NCBI RefSeq assembly: GCF_001665785.1
Contig: NZ_LZSO01000011.1
Coordinates: 1 to 64,000 of the forward strand
Direction: 5' to 3'
DNA length: 64,000 nt
Origin: Mycolicibacterium peregrinum
Lineage (GTDB): Bacteria; Actinomycetota; Actinomycetes; Mycobacteriales; Mycobacteriaceae
The notes below the pieces were generated by a model. It had not been told where the DNA came from and did no database searches. It worked only from the letters and a program-made list of their open reading frames with translations. The position numbers and the translations under genes are program-made. Positions 20,801 to 33,088 of the stretch are shown piece by piece (position 1 is the first letter of the stretch; each line of letters opens with the position of its first letter).

Positions 20801-22398
20801 CCCCGACGGGCAGCGCCCGGGGATCGAGCCGCTTCGCCTGCGGCAGTTCGACGCTGTGGCAGCAGCGCGCTGACGTTGTCGTGGTCGGCACCGGTGTCGC
20901 CGGTCTGGTGGCGGCTTTGGCGGCGCACCGCCGGGGCCGACGAGTGGTGGTGCTGAGCAAGGCTCGCGAGACCGCGACGTTCCATGCCCAGGGCGGGATC
21001 GCGGTCGTGTTGCCGGATTCTGACGACTCCGTCGAGGCGCACGTTGCCGATACGGTCGCCGCGGGGGGTGGCCTGTGCGACCCGGATGCGGTGCGCTCGA
21101 TCGTCGCGGCCGGTTACGGCGCGGTGGCCGATCTGGTGACCGATGGTGCCCAATTCGACGAGACAGCTCCTGGGCGCTGGGCGCTGACCCGCGAGGGAGG
21201 CCACACCCGTCGCCGCATCATTCACGCCGGCGGCGACGCCACCGGCGCGGAGGTGCAGCGCGCCCTCGACTCGGCGGCGGCCGAACTCGACATCCGCCGT
21301 GACCACGTGGCGTGCGAGATCCTGCGTGACGGCAGTGGCGTGACCGGAGTGCTGGTCCGCAACGAGGACGGCCTGGGTCTCATCCATGCGCCATCGGTCA
21401 TCCTGGCGACTGGCGGTCTCGGCCACGTGTATGCGGCCACCACCAATCCGAGTGGCTCGACGGGTGACGGCATCGCCCTGGCGTTGTGGGCCGGAGTTGC
21501 GGTCCGCGACATCGAGTTCGTCCAATTCCACCCGACCATGCTGTACGCGGAGAACGGCGGCGGACGGCGTCCGCTCATCACTGAAGCGTTACGCGGTGAA
21601 GGCGCCATACTCATTGATTCACAAGGCCACTCGGTGACTGACGGGGTGCATCCGATGGGGGACCTGGCCCCGCGCGATGTGGTCGCGGCTGCCATCAACG
21701 CCCGGCTCAGCGCCACGGGTGACCCGTGCGCATTTCTCGATGCTCGGGGTATCGCCCGGTTCTCCGACCGGTTCCCCACCGTGGCGGCGGCCTGCGCGGC
21801 GGCCGGGATCGACCCCACCCGCCAACCGATTCCGGTGGTTCCCGGCGCCCACTACAGCTGCGGCGGTGTGGTGACCGACGTGCATGGACGTACCGAACTG
21901 CCCGGGCTGTTCGCCGCGGGCGAGGTCGCCCGCACCGGGATGCACGGCGCCAACCGGTTGGCCTCCAACAGCTTGCTGGAGGGACTCGTCGTCGGTGGCC
22001 GGGCCGGCAGGTTGGCCGCCGAGCACGCGAGCGCGGCCGGTTCGGTGCGCGCCCAGGCGCCGCAGGATCGCCGTCATGACTCCGTGGACCGAGATGTCCT
22101 GCAGCACGCCATGTCTGAGCATGCTTCAGTGGTCCGAGTGGCCGAGGGCCTGCAGCGGCTCGACGCCGTTCTGGCCGATGCGCGCTCGGTGCAGCCCGCC
22201 AACCGCCACAGCTTCGAGGATGCGGCCCTCACCGCGACCGCACGCGCAATCGCCGTCGCGGCCCTGGCCCGCACCGAAAGCCGTGGCTGCCACCATCGCG
22301 ACGACTACCCCGATACCGACCCCGCTCAGGAGCATTCCGTGACAATTCGCGCCGCAGCCGGCCTCCCAGCCCCCGATACCGCTACGGCGGTGTGCTGA
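20797..22398 (+). CDS. nadB: L-aspartate oxidase NadB
   Basis: FAD enzyme oxidising aspartate to iminoaspartate for NadA. ATG 20797 overlaps the nadA stop (ATGA). 533 residues. FAD-binding [20 protein letters not shown], substrate-side [20 protein letters not shown] and the flavin block [20 protein letters not shown] are all present. Coupled expression fits the need to pass an unstable product to NadA. Confidence 0.97.
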
Positions 22399-23255
22399 TG
22401 GCACTTTCGGATAGTGAGCTGGCCGAGGCCCGGGCCACGATCACCCGTGCGCTCGAAGAGGACCTGCGCTACGGCCCCGACATCACGACTCTCGCCACCG
22501 TGGACGCCGATGCCATGACCACCGCCGCGGTGGTGAATCGGGAGCCGGGCGTCGTGGCCGGCGTCGACATTGGCCTGCTCGTGCTCGACGAACTGCTCGG
22601 CGCCGACGGGTACCGCGTGATCGACCGCGTCGAGGACGGTGCCCGACTGGACGCCCATTCGGCGATCCTGACGGTCGAGGCGCCGACTCGCGGGCTGCTC
22701 ACGGCCGAACGCACCATGCTGAACCTGATGTGCCACCTGTCGGGGATCGCCACGGCGACCGCCGCCTGGGTCGACGCAGTCGCCGGCACCAACGCCAAGA
22801 TCCGCGACACTCGCAAGACGCTCCCGGGCCTGCGTGCGCTGCAGAAGTACGCCGTACGCGTCGGTGGCGGGGTCAACCACCGGATGGGGCTGGGCGACGC
22901 GGCTTTGATCAAGGACAATCACGTCGCCGCAGCCGGGTCGGTGCTGGCCGCACTCAAGGCGGTCCGGGCCGAGGCGCCGGATCTGCCCTGCGAGGTCGAG
23001 GTGGATTCGCTCGAACAGCTCGACGAGGTGCTCGCCGCCGACGTGGAATTGGTGCTGCTGGACAACTTCCCGGTTTGGCAGACCCAGATCGCCGTGCAGC
23101 GCCGCGACACCCGGTCGCCCAAGACGCTGCTGGAATCCTCGGGCGGTCTGTCACTGGACAGCGCCGCCGAATACGCCGGCACCGGGGTCGACTATCTGGC
23201 GATCGGGGCCCTCACCCATTCGGTGCGGGTGCTCGATATCGGCTTGGACACCTAG
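22398..23255 (+). CDS. nadC: Nicotinate-nucleotide pyrophosphorylase NadC
   Basis: Decarboxylating quinolinate phosphoribosyltransferase giving NaMN. ATG 22398 overlaps the nadB stop (TGATG); a GTG at 22392 is a weaker choice. 285 residues. Seen: RDTRKTLPGLRALQKYAVRV, GGVNHRMGLGDAALIKDNH, LLDNF and SGGLSLDSAAEYAGTGVDYL. Its end overlaps the convergent LysE-type gene by 4 bases. Confidence 0.97.
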   Translation: MALSDSELAEARATITRALEEDLRYGPDITTLATVDADAMTTAAVVNREPGVVAGVDIGLLVLDELLGADGYRVIDRVEDGARLDAHSAILTVEAPTRGLLTAERTMLNLMCHLSGIATATAAWVDAVAGTNAKIRDTRKTLPGLRALQKYAVRVGGGVNHRMGLGDAALIKDNHVAAAGSVLAALKAVRAEAPDLPCEVEVDSLEQLDEVLAADVELVLLDNFPVWQTQIAVQRRDTRSPKTLLESSGGLSLDSAAEYAGTGVDYLAIGALTHSVRVLDIGLDT

Positions 23256-23887
23256 GCGGTCGCGCCGCGACGCACCAACGACAACACCACCGCAGCGGTG
23301 GCGAACAGCCCGGAGAACACGCGGCCGAGCATGGTCTGCTGGCGCGGCGTCTGCAGCCAATTGAGCAGCCGCGCTGCCAGCCCGGTGTAGAGACTCATCA
23401 CGACCACGTCGACGACGACCATCGTGGCTCCGATCGCCAGGTACTGCGGCAACAGCGGCGCCGTCGGCACCACGAACTGCGGCAGCACTGCGACCAGGAA
23501 CACCAAGCCCTTCGGGTTGGTCGTGTTCACCAGGAATCCGCGCATCACCAGGGACAGTCGGCCGCGTTCACCTGTGCCGCCCATCCGGTCGCGAAGATCC
23601 TGCGAGGCGCTGCGCCACTGCTGGATGGCCAGGTAGATCAAGTACGCCACACCGATCCACTTGACGATGTGGAAGGCCAGCATGGACTTGGCGACGACGG
23701 CCCCCAGGCCGACGGCAACGAGGATCAGTTGCGCAAGCAGCCCGATCTGGAGTCCGAGCACGCTCCATGACCCACGGCGTACGCCATGGGTCAGGCCGGT
23801 CGCCATCGACTGAATCGCCCCGGCACCGGGGGACAGACTGATGGCGATCGACGCGCCGAGAAACGCGAGCCAGATCTGCCAGGTCAT
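23252..23887 (-). CDS. LysE/RhtB-family amino-acid exporter
   Basis: 211-residue inner-membrane exporter with about six hydrophobic segments. The N-terminal FLGASIAISLSPGAGAIQSM matches the RhtB/LysE signature (S-P-G-x-G/P), and GFLVNTTNPKGLVFLVAVLP is the second conserved block. Likely exports an amino acid such as homoserine, threonine or lysine; substrate unresolved. Same position as Rv1597-region membrane genes in M. tuberculosis but of its own family. Confidence 0.88.
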   Translation of the reverse strand: MTWQIWLAFLGASIAISLSPGAGAIQSMATGLTHGVRRGSWSVLGLQIGLLAQLILVAVGLGAVVAKSMLAFHIVKWIGVAYLIYLAIQQWRSASQDLRDRMGGTGERGRLSLVMRGFLVNTTNPKGLVFLVAVLPQFVVPTAPLLPQYLAIGATMVVVDVVVMSLYTGLAARLLNWLQTPRQQTMLGRVFSGLFATAAVVLSLVRRGATA

Positions 23888-23908
23888 ATGTGCAGTCTGG
23901 CGAGCGTG

Positions 23909-24319
23909 TCAAACGATATCTGCAACGAAGACGCCCATCCGGCGGGCTGCGTTCCGGGGGATCCGGGGGAGGGTCGGATCGTCGGTGCCCGCCGGCAGCA
24001 CGCGCGGATTGGTGATCTTGATGTCGCCGCGGAACAGGTGCACGTCAGCACCGCCGGCGGCGATCACGTTCTTGACCCAGTTGGTCTTGCCGTGCAGGAG
24101 CGTCACCGCGAAAACGTTGCCCTTGCGGTAGCTGGTCACGATCGTCTCGTACGGCGTACCGGAGGTACGACCCCGATGCTTGATCACGGTGAAGCCCGGC
24201 AAGCGCTTGGAAAACGGTTTCACCAGCGGGTTGATGTATTTGATCTGGAACCGCTCCAGTGCGGGCGGCACAAGCATCGGCACGCCGGGGGCGTTGTTCG
24301 GGTGGTCTTTCGCGGACAT
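23909..24319 (-). CDS. Ddn-family F420-dependent nitroreductase/quinone reductase
   Basis: 136-residue member of the deazaflavin-dependent nitroreductase family (Rv1598c-like). Characteristic blocks: YINPLVKPFSKRLPGFTVIK, HRGRTSGTPYETIVTSYRKG, NVFAVTLLHGKTNWVKNVIAAG and a C-terminal LPRIPRNAARRMGVF. Mycobacterial members use reduced F420 to reduce quinones or nitro compounds at the membrane; the natural substrate here is unknown. Divergent from hisD with 104 bases between. Confidence 0.85.
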   Translation of the reverse strand: MSAKDHPNNAPGVPMLVPPALERFQIKYINPLVKPFSKRLPGFTVIKHRGRTSGTPYETIVTSYRKGNVFAVTLLHGKTNWVKNVIAAGGADVHLFRGDIKITNPRVLPAGTDDPTLPRIPRNAARRMGVFVADIV

Positions 24320-24410
24320 CTACGGCTCCATTCGGCAGTCTGGGACTACCCTACGGCGGGTTGTGCCGGCGGCTACCGACGACGGATTTTTATCAACTGG
24401 ACTGATCAGG

Positions 24411-24416
24411 GACAAT
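24411..24416 (+). promoter_or_regulatory. -10 element of the histidine operon, leaderless start
   Basis: GACAAT is 7 bases before ATG 24424, which puts +1 within one base of the start codon. No Shine-Dalgarno sequence is present. Pattern-based. Confidence 0.45.
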
Positions 24417-24423
24417 TGAACCG

Positions 24424-27504
<3,081 letters not shown>

Positions 27505-27508
<4 letters not shown>

Positions 27509-28122
27509 CCAAGAAACTCGTCGTTCTCGATTACGGATCGGGCAACCTGCGCTCGGCCCAGCGGGCACTGGAGCGGGTCGGTGCCGATGTCGAGGTCACG
27601 GCCGATCCCGGGGCTGCCGCAGCAGCCGACGGACTCGTGGTGCCCGGCGTCGGAGCGTTCGAGGCCTGCATGACCGGACTCCGGGCGATCGGCGGAGAGA
27701 AGATCATCGCCGACCGCCTGCAGCATGGCCGTCCGGTGCTGGGCGTCTGTGTCGGTATGCAGATCCTGTTCGCCCGCGGCGTGGAGTTCGGCGTGGAGTC
27801 CACCGGGTGCGGGCAGTGGCCAGGCTCGGTGACCCGACTGGACGCGCCGGTGATTCCGCACATGGGCTGGAATGTCGTCGAAGCAGCGGCCGGGACCACT
27901 CTGTTCAAGGGCCTCGACGCCGCCACGCGTTTCTATTTCGTGCATTCGTACGCCGCCCAGGAATGGTCCGGTAATCCGGACGCACGCGTCACCTGGGCGA
28001 CGCATCACGTGCCGTTCATCGCCGCCGTCGAAGACGGCGCGTTGTCGGCTACGCAATTTCATCCGGAGAAGAGCGGCGACGCCGGTGCGACGCTGCTCGC
28101 GAATTGGGTTGAGGGACTGTGA
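27505..28122 (+). CDS. hisH: Imidazole glycerol phosphate synthase glutaminase subunit HisH
   Basis: Class I glutamine amidotransferase feeding ammonia to HisF. 205 residues; GTG 27505 overlaps the hisB stop. Nucleophile Cys in [12 protein letters not shown]; His and Glu of the triad in [32 protein letters not shown] is the family start block. Confidence 0.97.
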
Positions 28123-28853
28123 GTTTGATTCTGTTGCCGGCTGTCGATGTGGTGGACGGCAAGGCGGTGCGTCTGGTGCAGGGCAAGGCGGGCAGTGAGA
28201 CCGATTACGGCTCGGCACTGGAAGCTGCGGAGGCCTGGCAGCGCGACGGCGCCGAGTGGATCCACCTGGTGGACCTGGACGCCGCCTTCGGGCGCGGCAG
28301 CAACCGCGAACTGCTGGCCGATCTGGTCGGCAAGCTCGACGTGAAGGTCGAACTGTCCGGCGGGATCCGCGATGACGACTCGCTCAAGGCGGCCATGGAC
28401 ACCGGCTGCGCGCGGGTGAACATCGGTACCGCGGCGCTGGAAAGCCCTGAGTGGTGTCGCCGGGCCATCGTCGAGTACGGCGACCGGGTCGCAGTCGGGC
28501 TGGACGTTCAGTTCGAGAACGACAGCTGGCGGCTGCGCGGCCGCGGTTGGGAGACCGACGGCGGAGACCTCTGGGAGGTCCTGGATCGGCTTGACCGCGA
28601 AGGGTGTTCGCGCTACGTCGTCACCGACGTCACCAAGGACGGCACCCTGACCGGGCCCAACCTGGAACTGTTGGCCGCGGTGGCCGACCGCACCGACGCC
28701 CCGGTGATCGCCTCAGGCGGGGTTTCCAGCCTGGACGACCTCCGGGCAATCGCCACCCTGACCGGCCACGGTGTCGAGGGCGCGATCGTCGGGAAGGCGC
28801 TCTATGCCGAACGATTCACTCTGCCGCAGGCACTGGCCGCGGTCAGCGGATAA
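28119..28853 (+). CDS. priA: Bifunctional HisA/TrpF isomerase PriA
   Basis: TIM-barrel phosphoribosyl isomerase of 244 residues. In actinobacteria this protein serves both histidine (ProFAR) and tryptophan (PRA) synthesis. Evidence here: HisA-type [16 protein letters not shown] with the PriA-like [16 protein letters not shown], and no separate trpF in the trp operon 10 kb away. [16 protein letters not shown] and [13 protein letters not shown] hold the catalytic/phosphate sites. GTG 28119 overlaps the hisH stop. Confidence 0.93.
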   Translation: MSLILLPAVDVVDGKAVRLVQGKAGSETDYGSALEAAEAWQRDGAEWIHLVDLDAAFGRGSNRELLADLVGKLDVKVELSGGIRDDDSLKAAMDTGCARVNIGTAALESPEWCRRAIVEYGDRVAVGLDVQFENDSWRLRGRGWETDGGDLWEVLDRLDREGCSRYVVTDVTKDGTLTGPNLELLAAVADRTDAPVIASGGVSSLDDLRAIATLTGHGVEGAIVGKALYAERFTLPQALAAVSG

Positions 28854-28858
28854 GCGAG

Positions 28859-29680
28859 GTGGGTGACCTGGATTCGTCGAAGCTGGCCGCACTGGTTGCT
28901 GCGGCCACCGAGATCCTCGATGCGGCGTCCGTACCGTTCATCGCCGGGCACCGCGCGGATTCCGCGGTCACCAAGCAGGGCAACGACTTTGCCACCGAGG
29001 TCGATCTGGCGATCGAGCGGCAGGTGGTGCGGGCACTGACCGAGGCCACCGGAATCGGGGTCCACGGTGAGGAGTTCGGTGGTGAACCCATCGATTCACC
29101 GCTGGTGTGGGTGCTCGACCCGATAGACGGCACGTTCAACTACGCGGCAGGCTCGCCGATGGCGGCCATCCTGCTCGGGCTGTTGGCCGATGGCGAGCCG
29201 GTGGCGGGCCTGACCTGGCTGCCGTTCACCGGACAGCGGTACTCGGCGCTGGCCGGGGGACCGGTGCGGGACAACGGAACCGCGCTGCCGCCGTTGGGGT
29301 CGCCGACGTTGACCGACTCGATCGTCGGGATCCAGACCTTCAACATCGACTCCCGCGGCCGGTTCCCTGGCCGCTACCGGGTCGAGGTGCTGTCCAATCT
29401 GAGCCGGGTGTGCTCGCGGGTGCGGATGCACGGCGCGACCGGCGTGGACCTGGCCTATGTCGCGGCCGGGGTCCTGGGCGGGGCCATCAGTTTCGGGCAC
29501 CACATCTGGGACCATGCTGCGGGGGTGGCGCTGGTCCGGGCCGCCGGCGGCATCGTGACGGACCTGGCCGGCGATCCGTGGACAGCCGAGTCGAAGTCGG
29601 CGCTGGCCGCCGCGCCCGGTGTGCACGAACGCATGCTGGAAATCGTGAAATCCGCTGGCAATCCGGAGGACTATCTGTGA
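28859..29680 (+). CDS. impA: Inositol-monophosphatase-family phosphatase (ImpA)
   Basis: Mg-dependent phosphatase of 273 residues. GTG 28859, five bases after the priA stop, is the first in-frame start and the ribosome site is weak. Metal motifs: GEEFGG (Glu), [15 protein letters not shown] and the C-terminal [18 protein letters not shown]. Embedded in the his operon, as Rv1604 is. It may be an inositol phosphatase or act as a histidinol-phosphate phosphatase, which this operon otherwise lacks; family known, substrate not proven. Confidence 0.88.
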   Translation: MGDLDSSKLAALVAAATEILDAASVPFIAGHRADSAVTKQGNDFATEVDLAIERQVVRALTEATGIGVHGEEFGGEPIDSPLVWVLDPIDGTFNYAAGSPMAAILLGLLADGEPVAGLTWLPFTGQRYSALAGGPVRDNGTALPPLGSPTLTDSIVGIQTFNIDSRGRFPGRYRVEVLSNLSRVCSRVRMHGATGVDLAYVAAGVLGGAISFGHHIWDHAAGVALVRAAGGIVTDLAGDPWTAESKSALAAAPGVHERMLEIVKSAGNPEDYL

Positions 29681-30462
29681 GCACCATCAGTGACGTCGCG
29701 ACGAGGGTGATCCCGTGCCTCGACGTCGACGCCGGCCGGGTGGTCAAGGGTGTCAACTTCGAGAACCTGCGCGATGCGGGCGATCCCGTGGAACTCGCGG
29801 CCGTCTACGACGCCGAGGGCGCCGATGAACTGACCTTTCTCGATGTGACCGCATCCTCGTCGGGCCGGTCCACCATGCTCGAGGTGGTCAAGCGCACTGC
29901 CGAGCAGGTGTTCATCCCGCTGACAGTCGGTGGAGGTGTACGCGCGGTCGAGGACGTCGACGTGCTGCTGCGTGCCGGTGCCGACAAGGTATCGGTCAAC
30001 ACCGCCGCGATCGCCCGGCCCGAACTGCTCGCCGAGATGGCGCGCCAGTTCGGTTCGCAGTGCATCGTGCTCAGCGTCGACGCCCGCACCGTGCCCGCCG
30101 GCGATCAGCCCACCCCCTCGGGGTGGGAGGTGACCACCCACGGCGGGCGCCGCGGTACGGGCATCGATGCCATCGAATGGGCCGCCCGCGGCGCCGAACT
30201 CGGCGTCGGCGAGATCCTGCTCAACTCAATGGACCGCGACGGCACCAAGGCCGGGTTCGACCTGCCGATGCTGCGTGCGGTCCGGGCTGCGGTGCATGTT
30301 CCGGTGATCGCCAGCGGAGGTGCCGGCGCGGTGGCCGATTTCGCGCCCGCCGTGCAGGCCGGTGCGGATGCGGTGCTGGCCGCCAGTGTGTTCCATTTCG
30401 GGGAGATGACCATCGGCCAGGTGAAGGCAGCGATGGCGGCGGAAGGGATTGTGGTGCGGTAA
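29677..30462 (+). CDS. hisF: Imidazole glycerol phosphate synthase cyclase subunit HisF
   Basis: TIM-barrel cyclase of 261 residues partnering His[21 protein letters not shown] holds the catalytic Asp; [17 protein letters not shown] and [20 protein letters not shown] the second Asp and phosphate sites. GTG 29677 overlaps the impA stop (GTGA). Next gene hisI starts on the hisF stop codon (TAATG). Confidence 0.97.
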   Translation: MSTISDVATRVIPCLDVDAGRVVKGVNFENLRDAGDPVELAAVYDAEGADELTFLDVTASSSGRSTMLEVVKRTAEQVFIPLTVGGGVRAVEDVDVLLRAGADKVSVNTAAIARPELLAEMARQFGSQCIVLSVDARTVPAGDQPTPSGWEVTTHGGRRGTGIDAIEWAARGAELGVGEILLNSMDRDGTKAGFDLPMLRAVRAAVHVPVIASGGAGAVADFAPAVQAGADAVLAASVFHFGEMTIGQVKAAMAAEGIVVR

Positions 30463-30809
30463 TGGCTCTCGATCCCAATATCGCCAAGCGCCTCAAGCGC
30501 AACGCCGACGGGCTGTTCAGCGCCGTGGCGCAGGAGCGCTCGACCGGTCAGGTGTTGATGGTCGCCTGGATGGACGACCACGCGCTCGCGCGGACCCTGG
30601 AAACCCGTGAGGCCACGTATTTTTCACGCTCCCGCGGTGAGCAGTGGGTCAAGGGCCTGACCTCGGGGCACACGCAGTACGTGCACTCGGTCCGGCTCGA
30701 CTGCGACGGCGACACGGTGTTGCTGGAGGTCGACCAGACCGGGGCTGCCTGCCACACAGGTGCGCACACCTGCTTCGACGTGGACGTGCTCTTGCCGTCC
30801 GTGGACTGA
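30462..30809 (+). CDS. hisI: Phosphoribosyl-AMP cyclohydrolase HisI
   Basis: 115-residue zinc enzyme opening the PR-AMP ring. [35 protein letters not shown], the metal-site [12 protein letters not shown] and [13 protein letters not shown] are family hallmarks. Last his gene of the operon; the PR-ATP pyrophosphohydrolase hisE and hisG are not in this window, as in M. tuberculosis. Confidence 0.97.
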   Translation: MALDPNIAKRLKRNADGLFSAVAQERSTGQVLMVAWMDDHALARTLETREATYFSRSRGEQWVKGLTSGHTQYVHSVRLDCDGDTVLLEVDQTGAACHTGAHTCFDVDVLLPSVD

Positions 30810-30833
30810 CTGTCGCGGCATTACCGTGGAGCG

Positions 30834-31391
30834 ATGGGAGATTGGTCGCAGTCACTGGTTGATGTCGAGGTGTCAGCCGAGGACGCACCCGCAATGGGTG
30901 CCCGCCTGTCTCGGTGGCTGATCGACACCGAGGTGATCAGTGCTGAGCAAACCGACTGCGTACTCGGGACGCCACTTGGTCACCCGCCCGGACCGAACTA
31001 TGGCCACGCCATCGGCGGCACCGCACCGGCACCCGTCCTCTGGACGAACGGAGCCGCAATCAGCGCCGGCCGGGTGGTGTCGTACAGCTACCCGCCGGAG
31101 GTCCTAACCTGTCGGCACTGCAGGCGCCGGGAGTTGCTAACACCGGATGATCAGAAGTGGCAGGCGGCATTCGCTGCCATCGGTGATTGGGCGGATGGTG
31201 GTGTCGGTGCGATGCCGTGCCCGTCCTGTGGTGCGGCCAACGATGTCAACGGGTGGGACTGGGAGCCGGCCTGGGGATTCGGCCTGCTGACCATGGAAGT
31301 CTGGAATTGGAATCCGTTGGCGCCCGAGTTCATCGCCGAGGTCAGCAGGTTTCTCGGGCACCGGGTCGTCTACACCAACTTCAAACTCTGA
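30834..31391 (+). CDS. Conserved actinobacterial hypothetical with zinc ribbon
   Basis: 185-residue protein with two C-x2-C knuckles (LTCRHCRRRE near residue 92 and MPCPSCGAAN near 123) that should bind one zinc. The N-terminal part (MGDWSQSLVDVEVSAEDAP, LGTPLGHPPGPNY) and the aromatic C-terminus (WNWNPLAPEF, GHRVVYTNFKL) resemble a family I recall from Streptomyces, often misnamed a sugar ABC protein. Function unknown. It lies 24 bases after hisI and 50 bases before a DNA methyltransferase, at the left edge of the his-trp island. Confidence 0.75.
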   Translation: MGDWSQSLVDVEVSAEDAPAMGARLSRWLIDTEVISAEQTDCVLGTPLGHPPGPNYGHAIGGTAPAPVLWTNGAAISAGRVVSYSYPPEVLTCRHCRRRELLTPDDQKWQAAFAAIGDWADGGVGAMPCPSCGAANDVNGWDWEPAWGFGLLTMEVWNWNPLAPEFIAEVSRFLGHRVVYTNFKL

Positions 31392-31429
31392 GCGGGCGTT
31401 GCGGTCATCGGCTTGTCGGTGCGGTGCCG

Positions 31430-31435
31430 CACAAT
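31430..31435 (+). promoter_or_regulatory. -10 element of the methyltransferase gene, leaderless start
   Basis: CACAAT ends 6 bases before GTG 31442, so +1 would fall on the start codon. No ribosome site is visible. Gives the methyltransferase-nuclease pair its own promoter. Confidence 0.45.
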
Positions 31436-31441
31436 AACGGG

Positions 31442-33088
31442 GTGACTGACAGCGCTGGGCCGGCCCACGGCGATTCTGCCGCTGCCCGCAAAGCGCGCGG
31501 TGCGTTCTTCACCCCGGCCCAGATCACCGATTACCTCGCCCAATGGGCCGTGCGATCCGCCGATGAGCGCGTCCTGGAGCCCTCGGCCGGGGATGCGGCC
31601 TTTCTGGTTGCCGCTACTCGCCGGCTCCAGCAGCTCGGTGTCGAGCATCCCGAGCTCGACGGCATCGAGATTCACCGGAGCAGTGCCGCCACCGCGCGCC
31701 ACCGCGTCACCGAAGCCGGGGGACGGGCCAGGATCAGGACGTCCGACTTCTTCGATATCGAACCGTGTGCTGAGTACACGGCGGTGATCGGCAACCCGCC
31801 CTACATCCGTTATCAGGATTTCCGGGGCGCCACCCGGGCGCAGTCTCGCCGGGCCGCACTCAAGGCCGGGGTCACGCTGTCCGGGCTGGCCTCGAGTTGG
31901 GCGGCGTTCACCGTGCACGCCGCGCTGTTCCTCAAGCCGGGCGGCCGCCTGGCCCTCGTCTTGCCTGCTGAGCTGCTCAGCGTCAACTATGCGGCGGCCG
32001 TGCGCAAGTTCTTGTTCGACCGGTTCGCCAGCGTGGAGTTGGTGATGTTCGACGAGCAGGTGTTTCCCGAGGCCGAGGCCGATGTGGTGCTGCTGCTGGC
32101 CGACGGCTACGGGGGCGGGCCGACCAGCCATGCCGTCATCCACCGGGCCCGCAACGCGAGCTCGTTGACATCCGAACTCGCACAACGTCGTTGGTCGCCG
32201 CGCGATCCCGCCGACAAATGGGTCAGCGGCCTGATCGGTAACGCGCCGGTCGATGCGCTCCACGGTCTACACGAGGCTGGGCAGTTCACAACCTTGGAGA
32301 CGTGGGGTGACACGACTCTGGGCATGGTGACCGGCAACAACGGCTTCTTCGCGCTGTCTCCGGAGCGCGTGCGTGAACTGGGTCTGCGCGGCACTGACCT
32401 GTTGCCGTTGTCCCCACCGGGGAGCGCCCATCTGCGCGGCCTGACGCTGACCGCCGAGCAGCTGGCCAGGCTGGGGGACGACGGCCGGTCGATACACCTG
32501 TTCCGTCCGGCCGGAAACCCATCGGCCGCGGCGCAGCGCTACATCGACGCAGGCCACGCCGCAGGCGTGCATCTGGCCTACAAATGCCGGGTGCGTCAGC
32601 CTTGGTATCTGGTGCCACTGGTGAAACCGGCCGACCTGCTGCTGACCTGTATGAACGCCGACACTCCTCGGTTGATCAGTAACCGGGTCAAGGCACATCA
32701 TCTCAACTCGGTGCACGGCGTGTATCTGCGCGACGGGGTGCGCACGCTGGGGCGCGACCTGCTGGGCTTGGCCGCGCTGAACTCGGTGACGGTGCTACAT
32801 GCCGAGATCGTCGGCCGCTCCTACGGCGGCGGGATCCTCAAGATCGAACCGCGCGAGGCCGATCGCTGGCTCGTGCCCTCACCCGATCTGGTGGCCGCTC
32901 GTGCCGACGAGTTGCGGGCCGTCAGACGGCGCGTCGGGGCGCTGTTGGATCGTGGCAGTCTGCTGGACGCAACGTGCATCGTCGATGACGTATTGGGACT
33001 GCCGGCCCGGATCGTCTTGGAACCTGTTCGGACGGCGCGCGATTCATTGGCGACTCGCCGGACGGTAAGGTCTCGGCGTGCCCGCTGA
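31442..33088 (+). CDS. N6-adenine DNA methyltransferase (type II R-M-like)
   Basis: 548-residue class I DNA methyltransferase. N-terminal KARGAFFTPAQITDYLAQWA (motif X-like), VLEPSAGDAAFLVAA (motif I, SAM binding, about residues 44-58), and IGNPPYIRYQDF (catalytic NPPY, 118-121) give the gamma/Eco57I-like order for adenine methylation. The C-terminal half (about 250-548) has no motif I recognise and is the expected target-recognition region. It overlaps the nuclease-like gene by 11 bases. Recognition sequence unknown. Not part of the usual mycobacterial his-trp order, so probably acquired. Confidence 0.85.
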   Translation: MTDSAGPAHGDSAAARKARGAFFTPAQITDYLAQWAVRSADERVLEPSAGDAAFLVAATRRLQQLGVEHPELDGIEIHRSSAATARHRVTEAGGRARIRTSDFFDIEPCAEYTAVIGNPPYIRYQDFRGATRAQSRRAALKAGVTLSGLASSWAAFTVHAALFLKPGGRLALVLPAELLSVNYAAAVRKFLFDRFASVELVMFDEQVFPEAEADVVLLLADGYGGGPTSHAVIHRARNASSLTSELAQRRWSPRDPADKWVSGLIGNAPVDALHGLHEAGQFTTLETWGDTTLGMVTGNNGFFALSPERVRELGLRGTDLLPLSPPGSAHLRGLTLTAEQLARLGDDGRSIHLFRPAGNPSAAAQRYIDAGHAAGVHLAYKCRVRQPWYLVPLVKPADLLLTCMNADTPRLISNRVKAHHLNSVHGVYLRDGVRTLGRDLLGLAALNSVTVLHAEIVGRSYGGGILKIEPREADRWLVPSPDLVAARADELRAVRRRVGALLDRGSLLDATCIVDDVLGLPARIVLEPVRTARDSLATRRTVRSRRAR

